Shown here: positions 1-8,287 of the stretch, piece after piece | How the letters are laid out: each line of letters opens with the position of its first letter | Position numbering within the stretch: position 1 is the first letter of the stretch | Assembly: GCA_029560585.1 (NCBI GenBank) | Contig: JAKQKQ010000106.1 | Coordinates: forward strand, 58,439 to 122,438 | Reading direction: 5' to 3' | DNA from: Verrucomicrobiota bacterium | Lineage (GTDB): Bacteria > Verrucomicrobiota > Verrucomicrobiia > JADLBR01 | Length of the DNA stretch: 64,000 nucleotides | Made by a program: the position numbers and the translations under genes | Notes under the pieces: model-generated | What the model was told of the DNA's origin: nothing | The model's database searches: none | What the model saw: the letters and a program-made list of their open reading frames with translations, nothing else

Positions 1-1154
1 TGCGGGTCATCCGCGCCCGGCAGGGTGTCTATTTCTCCGGAAGACTTATCGTATATGGCGATGATGCCCTTCGTCGGATAGAATGTCTGGAGGAACCGGA
101 AATCCATGTAGTTCTGCACGTACACCTCGTCGTGTATGGTGGCAGCCACATAGCGACCATCTGGAGAAATGCGGGGAAAGAGGCCGGAGGATTTTGTACC
201 CTGGGGATTCTGCCGCCGAAAGTCGTTCCAGCTGAACACGTCATCACGTTCCACCGACATGCGCGCCGCCACCGGCATGATCGCGTGCGCTCCCTTGTCC
301 CCATCGGGGCCATCGATGTCCATCGACATCCGCCCCCCATCCGACGCGAACGAATGGCAGTTGGCGCACGTGGGCATGTCATGCAGCACGACGCGCGAGG
401 CGGGTTTCGATATATCGCGCAGGCGCCACTTCACCAGCGGGACGGCATCATCGGAGAGAGGTTTGACCACTCCCTCCTTGGTCCGGCTGGGCATGAGCGG
501 CACATCGCGATAAAAGACCGGCGCGCCAATCGGATCGCTCGACGTGCTGAAGGCGACCGAACCCCTCGACACGACGCGCGCATCCTCGCCCCCACCGAAA
601 CCAGGTGCGTCCAGGCCGTAAATCGTCATGACTAGCGCATTGGTTACCGAAGATCTCTTGATCCTTTCCCAGATGGGATCGGGCGGGCGCCATCCTTTGG
701 CCGATGCTATGTTGGCCGATTCTTCGTACCTGTTATTATCGCGGACACATTCCTTATCGATGTCCGGCTCGAGCCGCTTCCCGTCGCACAGGATATGTAT
801 CGCGGCCCTGTTCGTGCCGAAGCGGATACTCAACAGCCATGCGCGCGCCGCGGATGCATCATTCCACAACACCTCGGGGGCAACGATATCCGGCGGGAAC
901 TGGGATCCCGCGAACGGATAGCAGACACTCAAGACCGCGCACTCCGCATTGGTCTCCGGAATCCTCCGCAAAATGGGTCGAATCAGGTCTGCCGCCGATG
1001 CGCCGCCCACTTCTATCCCTTGCGTGGCGAAGATGTCCCCCTCCGGGGCGCGCCCGTTTTCGCACCAGGCGCTCGGAATGACGACAGACCGTGATGCGGC
1101 CGCCAGAAAAACGCAGAGGGCAAAAGGCAGCCGTCGCGACACGACTCGCACCAT
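1..1154 (-). CDS. Secreted c-type haem/beta-propeller protein, 3' end cut by window edge
   Basis: An open minus-strand frame runs without a stop from an ATG at 1154 to the window edge, so about 384 N-terminal residues are visible. It begins with a basic, hydrophobic N-terminus like a Sec signal peptide. About 270 residues in there is a CANCH haem-binding motif (CxxCH). It is followed by segments of the type GLFPRISPDGRYVAATIHD, typical of PD40/TolB-like propeller repeats. An in-frame ATG at 1178 is possible but would put acidic residues ahead of the signal. Family members with one haem and PD40 repeats are common in PVC bacteria and are of unknown function. A periplasmic redox or binding role is inference. 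Confidence 0.75.
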   Translation of the reverse strand, partial: MVRVVSRRLPFALCVFLAAASRSVVIPSAWCENGRAPEGDIFATQGIEVGGASAADLIRPILRRIPETNAECAVLSVCYPFAGSQFPPDIVAPEVLWNDASAARAWLLSIRFGTNRAAIHILCDGKRLEPDIDKECVRDNNRYEESANIASAKGWRPPDPIWERIKRSSVTNALVMTIYGLDAPGFGGGEDARVVSRGSVAFSTSSDPIGAPVFYRDVPLMPSRTKEGVVKPLSDDAVPLVKWRLRDISKPASRVVLHDMPTCANCHSFASDGGRMSMDIDGPDGDKGAHAIMPVAARMSVERDDVFSWNDFRRQNPQGTKSSGLFPRISPDGRYVAATIHDEVYVQNYMDFRFLQTFYPTKGIIAIYDKSSGEIDTLPGADDP

Positions 1155-1326
1155 TACGGCATCTGCATCTGTTTCCATCGCATCGTATGACGACGACTGT
1201 CAGATAGGGGGTTTGTGATGGCATGCTAGCGCACCTGGGCCCATGTGTCGAGCCGGGCTCAGCAAGCCAGAATCCCTGTGCGGAACGGCATCCAAGTCGG
1301 CTCGCCTATGCTCGCCTGTTCATGTT

Positions 1327-2199
1327 TCAGGCCCGGCTCGGGCAGATGATGGTCCGCAATGTGTGTTGTGCACCGGGTGGCAAGACGGGCAGATCACCAT
1401 CCGCGTTGGCTGCCTCAAGGCAGACGAAATGCCGAAATCCATCTGGCGGCAGATCATCAAGCCTCCCGGTTTTTTCCACCCACGGGTTCCAGACCACCAA
1501 GTCCTTTGCGCCCTGCTGGTTCACCGAGACCTGTCGGCCCCATGCCCCGTCCAACAAGCGGCAGCCATTCCTGTGCCGAAAAATGCGGTCCACCTCGCCA
1601 CCGAACGTCACCGGCCCGCCCTGTCTGCGGGATTCCCTTGGCCCGACAGTGTCCAGGTACTCAGCACCGTCAAGGCCATCGATGTGCGACCGCATGATAT
1701 CGCCCACGCGCAGATATGTGTGCAGGGCCGCGCCAAGAGCAAAAGGGCGATCGCCCGTGTTGTGTGTCACGAGGGTGATCGTCAATGTGGCTCCGATATC
1801 GGCGACCATCACGAGGCGGAACTCGTGGGGCCAAATCGACCGCGTTCCGGCGTCGTCCCGCAGTTCCATGCGCACGGAAACCCCATCCTCGCGTTCATCG
1901 ACCGTCCCCCACTCCCAGAATCGCCCCCGCGCAAACCCGTGGGCGGGAAGCCCCGCATCGATCCGGTGCGCGCCGAACCATGGCCAGCACACCGGCACCC
2001 CACCACGAATCGCCTTGCCGGGTGAGAAAACCGCCCGTGGGCTCAAGTACAGCATGGGCTGATGGCCGGCGGGGATCCACTCCATCACGTGTCCACCGTG
2101 CAACGCTATCCGAGCGTCCGCCCGCGGGTGCCTCATCCGAAGCGACGGGTATCCGGCCCCAATCTCCTCAAGCTCGACCGAGGGAGGCAAAGACATCAT
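1327..2199 (-). CDS. D-hexose-6-phosphate mutarotase family (aldose 1-epimerase fold)
   Basis: The protein matches the YeaD/glucose-6-phosphate 1-epimerase family, which interconverts alpha and beta anomers of hexose phosphates in the cytoplasm. Visible signatures are the block around LSPRAVFSPGKAIRGGVPVC and WPWFGAH near residues 50-80, the PAHGFAR block after it, and a late E in the YLDTVG region. Length is about 290 residues, as usual for the family. The frame extends upstream to a TTG at 2247, but an ATG at 2199 fits the family N-terminus better; ATG 2211 is also possible. No signal peptide is seen. It stands alone, with its 3' end facing the haem protein to the left. Confidence 0.85.
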   Translation of the reverse strand: MMSLPPSVELEEIGAGYPSLRMRHPRADARIALHGGHVMEWIPAGHQPMLYLSPRAVFSPGKAIRGGVPVCWPWFGAHRIDAGLPAHGFARGRFWEWGTVDEREDGVSVRMELRDDAGTRSIWPHEFRLVMVADIGATLTITLVTHNTGDRPFALGAALHTYLRVGDIMRSHIDGLDGAEYLDTVGPRESRRQGGPVTFGGEVDRIFRHRNGCRLLDGAWGRQVSVNQQGAKDLVVWNPWVEKTGRLDDLPPDGFRHFVCLEAANADGDLPVLPPGAQHTLRTIICPSRA

Positions 2200-2432
2200 G
2201 GCATGAACCATGGGACATCGCGCGTGGCCATGCAAGGCGCCCCACAATTCCGCCGCCTAGCAGCCTCTCGGACCTTGGGGTAGTCCGCCAGACTGCCAGG
2301 CAGAGAATCCGCAGGATACCCGCCGTCCCGCGCTCCCGTCGCGGCGGCACCGGTCAAGCCGCGCGTTCCACCCTCGATCATCGCGCTGGGGAAGATGGTT
2401 GCGCGACGCCCGGGCGGCGCGAGTATTCGCGC

Positions 2433-2966
2433 ATGCGAAAGCACATCCTCCTCCCCGCCCTATTGCTCGCCGTCGCAGCGGCATCGCCTGGCGTGGCTCC
2501 AGATCAATCGTCGCCAGGCACCGTATCGGGCGCGCCGAAGACGCTCCGGTCCACGGTGTATGACTGGACGAAACTCGACGTGATCCCGACAAAAACCGGC
2601 GAACGGCGCGATATCGTCAGTGCCCCCACCGCCACACTCGCGAGATTCGAGAGCCACGTGACCACGCTCCGCGCCAACGAGGCGCCCCACCCATCGCACA
2701 GCCATCCGGACGAGGAAATCGTCATCGTCAAAGAAGGGACCCTGGAGGTCACGATAGACGGAAGGGTGGAAAAGGTCGGTCCGGGATCAACGATCTTCTT
2801 CGCCTCCAATGAATCCCACGGCGTGAAGAATGGCGGGGACACGCCGGTGACCTACTTCATAATCCGCATCCTCACCCCGGAAGCCGCAAACGCCGCCGCC
2901 AAACAGGTCACCGCTCGGGCACCGGGAACCGGAGCCGCACCGGGCCAAGCGGTTGGCCCAGACTGA
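2433..2966 (+). CDS. Secreted cupin-domain protein
   Basis: The protein has 177 residues with an N-terminal signal peptide (MRKHILLPALLLAVAAASPG). A single conserved beta-barrel of the cupin_2 type follows. The metal-binding motif is visible as HPSHSHPDEE, and a second block contains GPGSTIFFASNESHGV. Cupins of this form bind a divalent metal and act as small dioxygenases, isomerases or sugar-binding proteins, so no substrate can be named. Its 3' end overlaps the convergent phosphoesterase gene by 59 bp. The frame is open well upstream, but the signal peptide fixes the start at 2433. Confidence 0.8.
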   Translation: MRKHILLPALLLAVAAASPGVAPDQSSPGTVSGAPKTLRSTVYDWTKLDVIPTKTGERRDIVSAPTATLARFESHVTTLRANEAPHPSHSHPDEEIVIVKEGTLEVTIDGRVEKVGPGSTIFFASNESHGVKNGGDTPVTYFIIRILTPEAANAAAKQVTARAPGTGAAPGQAVGPD

Positions 2967-4407
2967 CGGAAGAAATGGCATCGCCCGGGATGATTTTCCA
3001 ACCGTGGGCGATCCTGGCAGCATTGCCCTCGGCCTCGGTTGCTGAAAACAGAAAGCGCTTCGAAACCCCGGTCCGCGCGATTCGACCGTCCCTTAGCGTG
3101 GCCTCGAGATAGGCGTGGCCCAGACCAAAAATTGCACTCTTGGGGTTGTCGATGCTCAGGTCGTTCGCGACGCGCAGCAATTCCCATTTCTCCGCCGGAA
3201 TCGGGATCCTCGTCTCGTCCACGAATGCATTGCTTCGCATTGTCGGACCGATGTGGGCCGTCGCGACGCGCTCGCCATTGAGGGTGACGCCGATCTCCGC
3301 GCGCTCCTCGGCCCACGGGCAAAGCACCAGCGCGACGGCCTTGGCCTGCCGCAACGCGTCTTCCGTCACGGTCACCGGCGGCCTCGGCGGCGGCTTGATG
3401 CTGTCGGTGATCTTGCCCGATTGCCGCCACGCGAACTCACGGATCACCTTCGCGCCAGACCGAAGCTGAACCCGCACCCCCTCATCGACGGTGACGAGGA
3501 AAAAACCGCAGGGAGGTCCGGAGACGTAGCCCCAGAAATAGCTCAGTTCGTCGGCCGGAAGCAGCAGGGTGCGCCGCTGCTCCATTGGCACCAGTTCCGG
3601 GCTCGACTGGCATGCCACGCCCTGGATCTGCGTGATCGTCGCGCCCTCGATGCGCCGAACCCAGGCGCACGTGTTGTGCGTGTGCCCACAGAAAAATGCG
3701 TCCACCGGAAACTGCTTGAAGATCGGCATCAGCGAGCCGGTGAATCGCTCGCTGCTGAATCCCGGACGGATGAGCGGCCACAGCGGATAGTGCGCGAAGA
3801 GGAAGGTATGCTGGACGCCGGGGGTCGCGCGGACACGGGCGAGGAATTCCAAAACGAAATCCCGCTGCGCATCGAGGTCCGCCGCCGCGAAATCCAAGAA
3901 GACAAAACACGTGTTCCCGTGGCGAAACCCATAGTATGATCGCGTCACCTCGGAGCGCAGTTCGCGCGACACGAGCGGCAGGAACACCTCGGGAAATGCC
4001 GTGCCGCCACCATGCTTGTCGTGGTTGCCAACCGCGATGAAGAACGGCAAGTGGAAGCGACCCAGGACATCCTCCATCGCGAAGGAGATCTCCTCTTTCG
4101 TCTCGTCATGGTTGGCCAACCGGAACACCCGCTTGCCATCCTTCACGGAGTACGTGCCCCCCTCGGCGATATCGCCGGTGTGGCAGACGAACGCCACGGG
4201 AGGGTCGCAGTCCCTGATGCTGTCGGCAATCGTCGCCACGGTCTTGCGGGTCTCGAAGTCCGGCCGCTTGTAATGGAGGTCACCGAGGACAACAAAGCTG
4301 AACGGCTTGGCCGCATCCGAGAGCACCGGCACCTCGTCGGCACCCGTGGGCAAGGCCGCTCCCAACGCCAGCAGAAGGATGGGACAACGCCGCAGGATGG
4401 CTTTCAT
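2908..4407 (-). CDS. Secreted calcineurin-like metallophosphoesterase
   Basis: The protein has 499 residues. A signal peptide (about residues 1-23) precedes a calcineurin-type phosphoesterase domain. The dimetal-site motifs appear in order: GDLHY (42-46), GD in CHTGDIAEG (about 78), GNHDKHGG, FAHYPLW and CGHTHN. The C-terminal third, after about residue 320, is a separate beta-rich region of unknown role. The start at 4407 has an AAGGAAA stretch just upstream. These enzymes hydrolyse phosphomono- or diesters, and the exported location suggests scavenging of organic phosphate or lipid-linked substrates. The 3' end overlaps the cupin gene tail to tail. Confidence 0.85.
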   Translation of the reverse strand: MKAILRRCPILLLALGAALPTGADEVPVLSDAAKPFSFVVLGDLHYKRPDFETRKTVATIADSIRDCDPPVAFVCHTGDIAEGGTYSVKDGKRVFRLANHDETKEEISFAMEDVLGRFHLPFFIAVGNHDKHGGGTAFPEVFLPLVSRELRSEVTRSYYGFRHGNTCFVFLDFAAADLDAQRDFVLEFLARVRATPGVQHTFLFAHYPLWPLIRPGFSSERFTGSLMPIFKQFPVDAFFCGHTHNTCAWVRRIEGATITQIQGVACQSSPELVPMEQRRTLLLPADELSYFWGYVSGPPCGFFLVTVDEGVRVQLRSGAKVIREFAWRQSGKITDSIKPPPRPPVTVTEDALRQAKAVALVLCPWAEERAEIGVTLNGERVATAHIGPTMRSNAFVDETRIPIPAEKWELLRVANDLSIDNPKSAIFGLGHAYLEATLRDGRIARTGVSKRFLFSATEAEGNAARIAHGWKIIPGDAISSVSLGQPLGPVRLRFPVPER

Positions 4408-4604
4408 TAAGGGTTTCCTTGGTCGGGAATCGCGTTGGTGCACCGTATGCAACCGACGGATGCGATACAACCCACAACGAACCGCTCGGCGACAACTCGC
4501 CTCTCTCAAGCCTCATCCCGTTTCAGGGGCCCGCCCGACGTGGCGTGGATGTCCGGTTGATACGAGAATTGGGTTGAAGTGCACGACGCTGTGGCCATTT
4601 TAAA

Positions 4605-5333
4605 ATGATCATGAAAACTTTTCCCATTCGCCGGGGGCGCTTGTTTTCGGCCCCCCTCCTCCTTCTCATGGCCGCAGGTCCCTTGGCCGCCCAGAACGAC
4701 AAGTCCGCCGTTCGCGAGGTCGTCGACCGCATCGCCAGCGCACTCTTGCTCACCGACAAAGGGACGCGCGTCCTGGGCGCGGAGATCGAAGATTCCTTGG
4801 ACGGGCAAACCTGGAGAGTCCAGTTCCTCGACCCAAAATTCAAGTCCGACCGGCGCCTCGTCGAATTCAGAGATGACAAAGTGGTTTCCGATGACGCCAA
4901 GACTCTCGATGACCTCCAGAACACGACCCCTGTCGCCCTGGAGGCCTCGGAAATGTCGCAATCCCCAGGCAACCTGCGCGGGCGGGTCCATGCCGCGGCC
5001 AAAGCCGCCGGCGTCGAGCCCAAGAGCTTTCGCTATGTCCTTTTCCATCCAGAAGACAAATCTGTAGCCCGCTGGTATCTCTATGCCTATGATACCGGAC
5101 ACACCATGGTGGGCCGCATGGCGCTCAACGCGCAAACCAGCGAGGTCCTCGCTGCCACCTGGGGCGCGGATGCGCTCACGACCGCCAAGACAAAGAAGAA
5201 AGCGCGACGCTCCTCAGGCTCGGGCGCGGAGTCCGAGTTTCAAGAGTTCGGCCGGGATGTGGAACGCACGTTTAAAGGCATCGGCGCCGACCTGGAGCAG
5301 TTCTTTACGGGAAAACGGACCGTCGACAAATGA
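4605..5333 (+). CDS. Secreted protein of unknown function
   Basis: The protein has 242 residues with a clear signal peptide ending near AAGPLAAQ. The mature part has two short alpha/beta units, the second containing YVLFHPEDKSVARWYLYAYD. This is loosely reminiscent of PepSY-like domains, but no defining motif can be pointed to. The C-terminus is rich in Lys/Arg/Ser and then acidic. A second in-frame ATG lies two codons in. It reads divergently from the phosphoesterase gene and is followed after 98 bp by another secreted protein. Function is unknown. Confidence 0.7.
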   Translation: MIMKTFPIRRGRLFSAPLLLLMAAGPLAAQNDKSAVREVVDRIASALLLTDKGTRVLGAEIEDSLDGQTWRVQFLDPKFKSDRRLVEFRDDKVVSDDAKTLDDLQNTTPVALEASEMSQSPGNLRGRVHAAAKAAGVEPKSFRYVLFHPEDKSVARWYLYAYDTGHTMVGRMALNAQTSEVLAATWGADALTTAKTKKKARRSSGSGAESEFQEFGRDVERTFKGIGADLEQFFTGKRTVDK

Positions 5334-5431
5334 TGGCCCGACGGTCAAATTTGGCTTCACTCCGTGCCCTGGCGATGGTTACTTGATGCCCTGCTTTCGA
5401 CCATGGACACGACCCACCACCCGAGACATCA

Positions 5432-6181
5432 ATGAAAACGCGCACGATCATTGGCCTAACCTTCCTCATCACCTCGGCCGCTTTCGCCGCCGAATTGCCC
5501 AAGATTCCCTCCAATCCAATCGCCAGGAAAAAGGAACTGCTCTTCTCCGATGACTTCCAGGGCCGCGAGCCCGCCAAGGTCTGGCACCAGGTCGTCCCGA
5601 CCTTCGCCGTCGAAAATGGGGCGCTGAAGGGCACGCAGACCCGCGACAAGACCATTCCCGCCGCCGACGGCAAGCCCGAGGTCAAGGCCCACGCCGCCGT
5701 GCACGGCCTCGAGATCCCCACCAAGGACAGTATCGTCGAGACCAAGATCCGCTTCGAGGGCGCCTCGATGATCGACGTCGAGTTCGATGACCGCAAGTTC
5801 ACCGGCTCCCACTACGGCCACATCTGCCGGGCGCAGGTCCGCCTCGACGGCATCACCATCATCGACGAGCGCGACGGCGGCATGCGCAACGACATCCGAG
5901 AAATGAGGGATGATCCCACCAAGAAGGCCGAAGTCGCGAAACTCCTTGCAGGCAGAAGCGTCACCTACCCCGCCAAGCTCAAGACGGGCAAGTGGTACAC
6001 CCTGGTCGTAGAGACCTTCGGGGACGCCATGCGCGTCACCCTCGACGGCAAACCCGTCGCCTACCTCAAATCCTCGGGCATCGCCCACCCCACCAAGTCT
6101 AAGATCGAACTCGGCATCGCCGGCAAAGACGGCTACTTCGACGACATCAAGGTCTGGAACGCCCAAGCCCCCTGGCCTTGA
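5432..6181 (+). CDS. Secreted LamG/DUF1080-like domain protein
   Basis: The protein has 249 residues with a signal peptide (MKTRTIIGLTFLITSAAFAA). A single jelly-roll domain follows, resembling the 3-keto-disaccharide hydrolase (DUF1080) and LamG families. The opening ELLFSDDFQGREPAKVW, the WYTLVVETFGDAMRVTLDGK block and the closing GYFDDIKVW are typical. DUF1080-type proteins are greatly expanded in PVC bacteria and act on or bind polysaccharides, so a periplasmic carbohydrate role is likely but not proven. Confidence 0.75.
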   Translation: MKTRTIIGLTFLITSAAFAAELPKIPSNPIARKKELLFSDDFQGREPAKVWHQVVPTFAVENGALKGTQTRDKTIPAADGKPEVKAHAAVHGLEIPTKDSIVETKIRFEGASMIDVEFDDRKFTGSHYGHICRAQVRLDGITIIDERDGGMRNDIREMRDDPTKKAEVAKLLAGRSVTYPAKLKTGKWYTLVVETFGDAMRVTLDGKPVAYLKSSGIAHPTKSKIELGIAGKDGYFDDIKVWNAQAPWP

Positions 6182-6311
6182 TCGCACCGCGAATAACGAG
6201 GGGACCCCGAGGCCGCGCCGACACTGGAACCCCCCGAATTGACGCCGCCTTCCCGCATCGATATCCTATAAGGGCTGGCAGTGAGCTGCCTGCGCGTGGG
6301 AGGTATTGGCG

Positions 6312-7382
6312 ATGCTCGAAATGCAGGAACTCTTGTCCTCTTCGGTGAAGTTCGGCGCATCCGATATCCATATCGTTCCCCTGAGGCCACCTCTTTTCCG
6401 CATCAACGGCGACATGCTGGAAAGCGAATCCTCAATCCTGACCCCAGAGGACACGCAGCGGATCATATTTGCTGCGCTGCCCAAGAAGCTCGTCGAGAGG
6501 TTCGAGGCGGAGAACGAGCTGGATGCCTCGATCGAAGCGGAGGGGGTCGGCGCGCGATTCAGGATCAACGTTCACCGGCAGAAAGACGGGGTGGGAGCGG
6601 TGCTGCGCGTGATCCCGTCGGCCATCCCGACCGCAGAAGAGATCGGCCTTGAGCCGCAACTCGTCAAGTTGACCGAGGCGCCTCGCGGCCTGATCCTGGT
6701 GACCGGACCAACGGGTAGCGGCAAATCCACGACGCTGGCCTGCCTGATCAACATCATCAATCAGGGGCGCCGGGAGCACATCCTGACCATCGAGGATCCG
6801 ATCGAGTACGTCTACCCGAAAGGGACATGCGTCATCACGCAGCGCGAGATCGGCCCGCACTCGTCAAGTTTCGCCCACGCGCTCAAGCGCGCCCTGCGCC
6901 AAGACCCCGACATCATCCTGATCGGCGAGATGCGCGACCTCGAGACGATCGGCGTCGCACTGACGCTCGCCGAGACCGGCCACCTGGTTTTTGGGACGCT
7001 GCACACCACCGATGCGCCGCAGACCATCGACCGCATCATCGACGTGTTCCCCCCTTACCAGCAGCAGCAGGTGCGCACGCAACTCTCGGTGACGCTGCGG
7101 GCGGTGGCCTGCCAGCAACTCTTGCCGCGGGCGAGTGGGGATGGCCGCGTGGCGGCACGCGAGATCATGATCGTGAGCCCGGCCATCGCCAACCTGATAC
7201 GCGAGGGTAAGACCCACCAGATCTATAGCGCGATCGAGACCGGCGGCCGCGGTGGCATGAAGAGCCTCGATCGCGATCTCGCCGACCTCGTCCGCAAAAA
7301 GGTCGTCACCCTCGAGGTCGCCGCGGCGAAGGCCAACGACCCCGAGCAACTCAAACGCTTCGCGGGGGGAGGATCGGCGTGA
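6312..7382 (+). CDS. pilT: PilT-type twitching motility/retraction ATPase
   Basis: The protein has 356 residues. The ATPase shows Walker A GPTGSGKST (132-140), Walker B with IILIGEMRD (about 201-209), the His box GTLHTTDAPQTIDRIID, and a C-terminal IANLIREGKTHQI segment equivalent to the AIRNLIRE motif that marks PilT rather than PilB. PilT powers retraction of type IV pili at the inner membrane. GGGAGG lies 8 bases before ATG 6312; a TTG at 6306 would be too close to it. The next gene starts inside the stop codon. No other pilus genes are in the window. Confidence 0.93.
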   Translation: MLEMQELLSSSVKFGASDIHIVPLRPPLFRINGDMLESESSILTPEDTQRIIFAALPKKLVERFEAENELDASIEAEGVGARFRINVHRQKDGVGAVLRVIPSAIPTAEEIGLEPQLVKLTEAPRGLILVTGPTGSGKSTTLACLINIINQGRREHILTIEDPIEYVYPKGTCVITQREIGPHSSSFAHALKRALRQDPDIILIGEMRDLETIGVALTLAETGHLVFGTLHTTDAPQTIDRIIDVFPPYQQQQVRTQLSVTLRAVACQQLLPRASGDGRVAAREIMIVSPAIANLIREGKTHQIYSAIETGGRGGMKSLDRDLADLVRKKVVTLEVAAAKANDPEQLKRFAGGGSA

Positions 7383-8254
7383 TCGGAAGGCTCAAGGCGA
7401 TCCCCATCTTTGCCGGTTTTGGCGAGGAGGTGCTCGAGGAGCTGGCTAAGATAGCCAGGGCGCGCCAATGCCAGGAGGGAGAAACGCTCTTCCGTGAGGG
7501 CGACGCGGGCGACAGCGTGTTCATCATCGAGAGCGGGGCCGTCGAAATCCGCAAGAAGGGAAGGACGCTGGCGGTCCTCGGCGGGGGCGAGATCTTCGGC
7601 GAAATGGCGTTCTACGAGAATGCCCCGCGCAGCGCAGATGCCGTGGCAAAGGCACCCTCCCGCCTTTACGTCATCGGCAACGAGGATTTCCGCCACGTCA
7701 TCCTCGACCACGCGAGAGAAGGCGTGAAGTTCTTGCTTGGCAACATCCAGGAGATGTCGCGCCGCCTGCGCACGACCTCGCGCTACCTGATCACGGTCTT
7801 CGAGACTGGCAAGATGGTCGGGGAGGGTGGCGCGGATGCGGGCGATCTGTCCCGGCGCATCCTCGCGCGACTCCTTGAGGATGTGCCGGACGCCACCGGC
7901 GGATGGGTCATGCTGTTGAACCCGTTCACGGGCACGTACGACGAGGGCAGCCGCTGGAAGGAGCCGACCCTAGAGTTTGCCGAGGCCGAGGCCCTGATCC
8001 GAGACGGCGACGGCGGCACGCTCCGGCGTCGGGATGGCGCGCGCACCTTGCTCGGCCTGCCGCTCAAGGACGAAGAGCGGGTACTCGGATATATCTGGCT
8101 CGAGAAGGGTGGCGGCGACGCGTTTACTACCGAAGAAGAGATCATCGCCTCCGCCGTGGGCAATCAGGTCGGCCTCGGCATCGTCAACGCCCTGCATCGC
8201 CAGGAGGAACGGAACCGCCAACGGCTCGAGCAGGGCCGCATGAGGAGACTCTGA
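7379..8254 (+). CDS. Cyclic-nucleotide-binding and GAF domain protein coupled to pilT
   Basis: The protein has 291 residues and starts with GTG inside the pilT stop (GTGA overlap), so translation is coupled. Residues 1-115 form a cNMP-binding domain: FREGDAGDSVFIIESGAVEI, then GGGEIFGEMAFYENAPRSAD, the phosphate-binding cassette. Residues about 150-275 form a GAF-like sensor domain. No HTH or enzymatic domain follows, so it is probably not a CRP-type regulator. With pilT it may tune pilus retraction to a nucleotide signal; that link is inferred from the coupling. Confidence 0.85.
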   Translation: MIGRLKAIPIFAGFGEEVLEELAKIARARQCQEGETLFREGDAGDSVFIIESGAVEIRKKGRTLAVLGGGEIFGEMAFYENAPRSADAVAKAPSRLYVIGNEDFRHVILDHAREGVKFLLGNIQEMSRRLRTTSRYLITVFETGKMVGEGGADAGDLSRRILARLLEDVPDATGGWVMLLNPFTGTYDEGSRWKEPTLEFAEAEALIRDGDGGTLRRRDGARTLLGLPLKDEERVLGYIWLEKGGGDAFTTEEEIIASAVGNQVGLGIVNALHRQEERNRQRLEQGRMRRL

Positions 8255-8287
8255 AGCGTCGAACCGCGCGTGGCCACGCGCGAAAAA

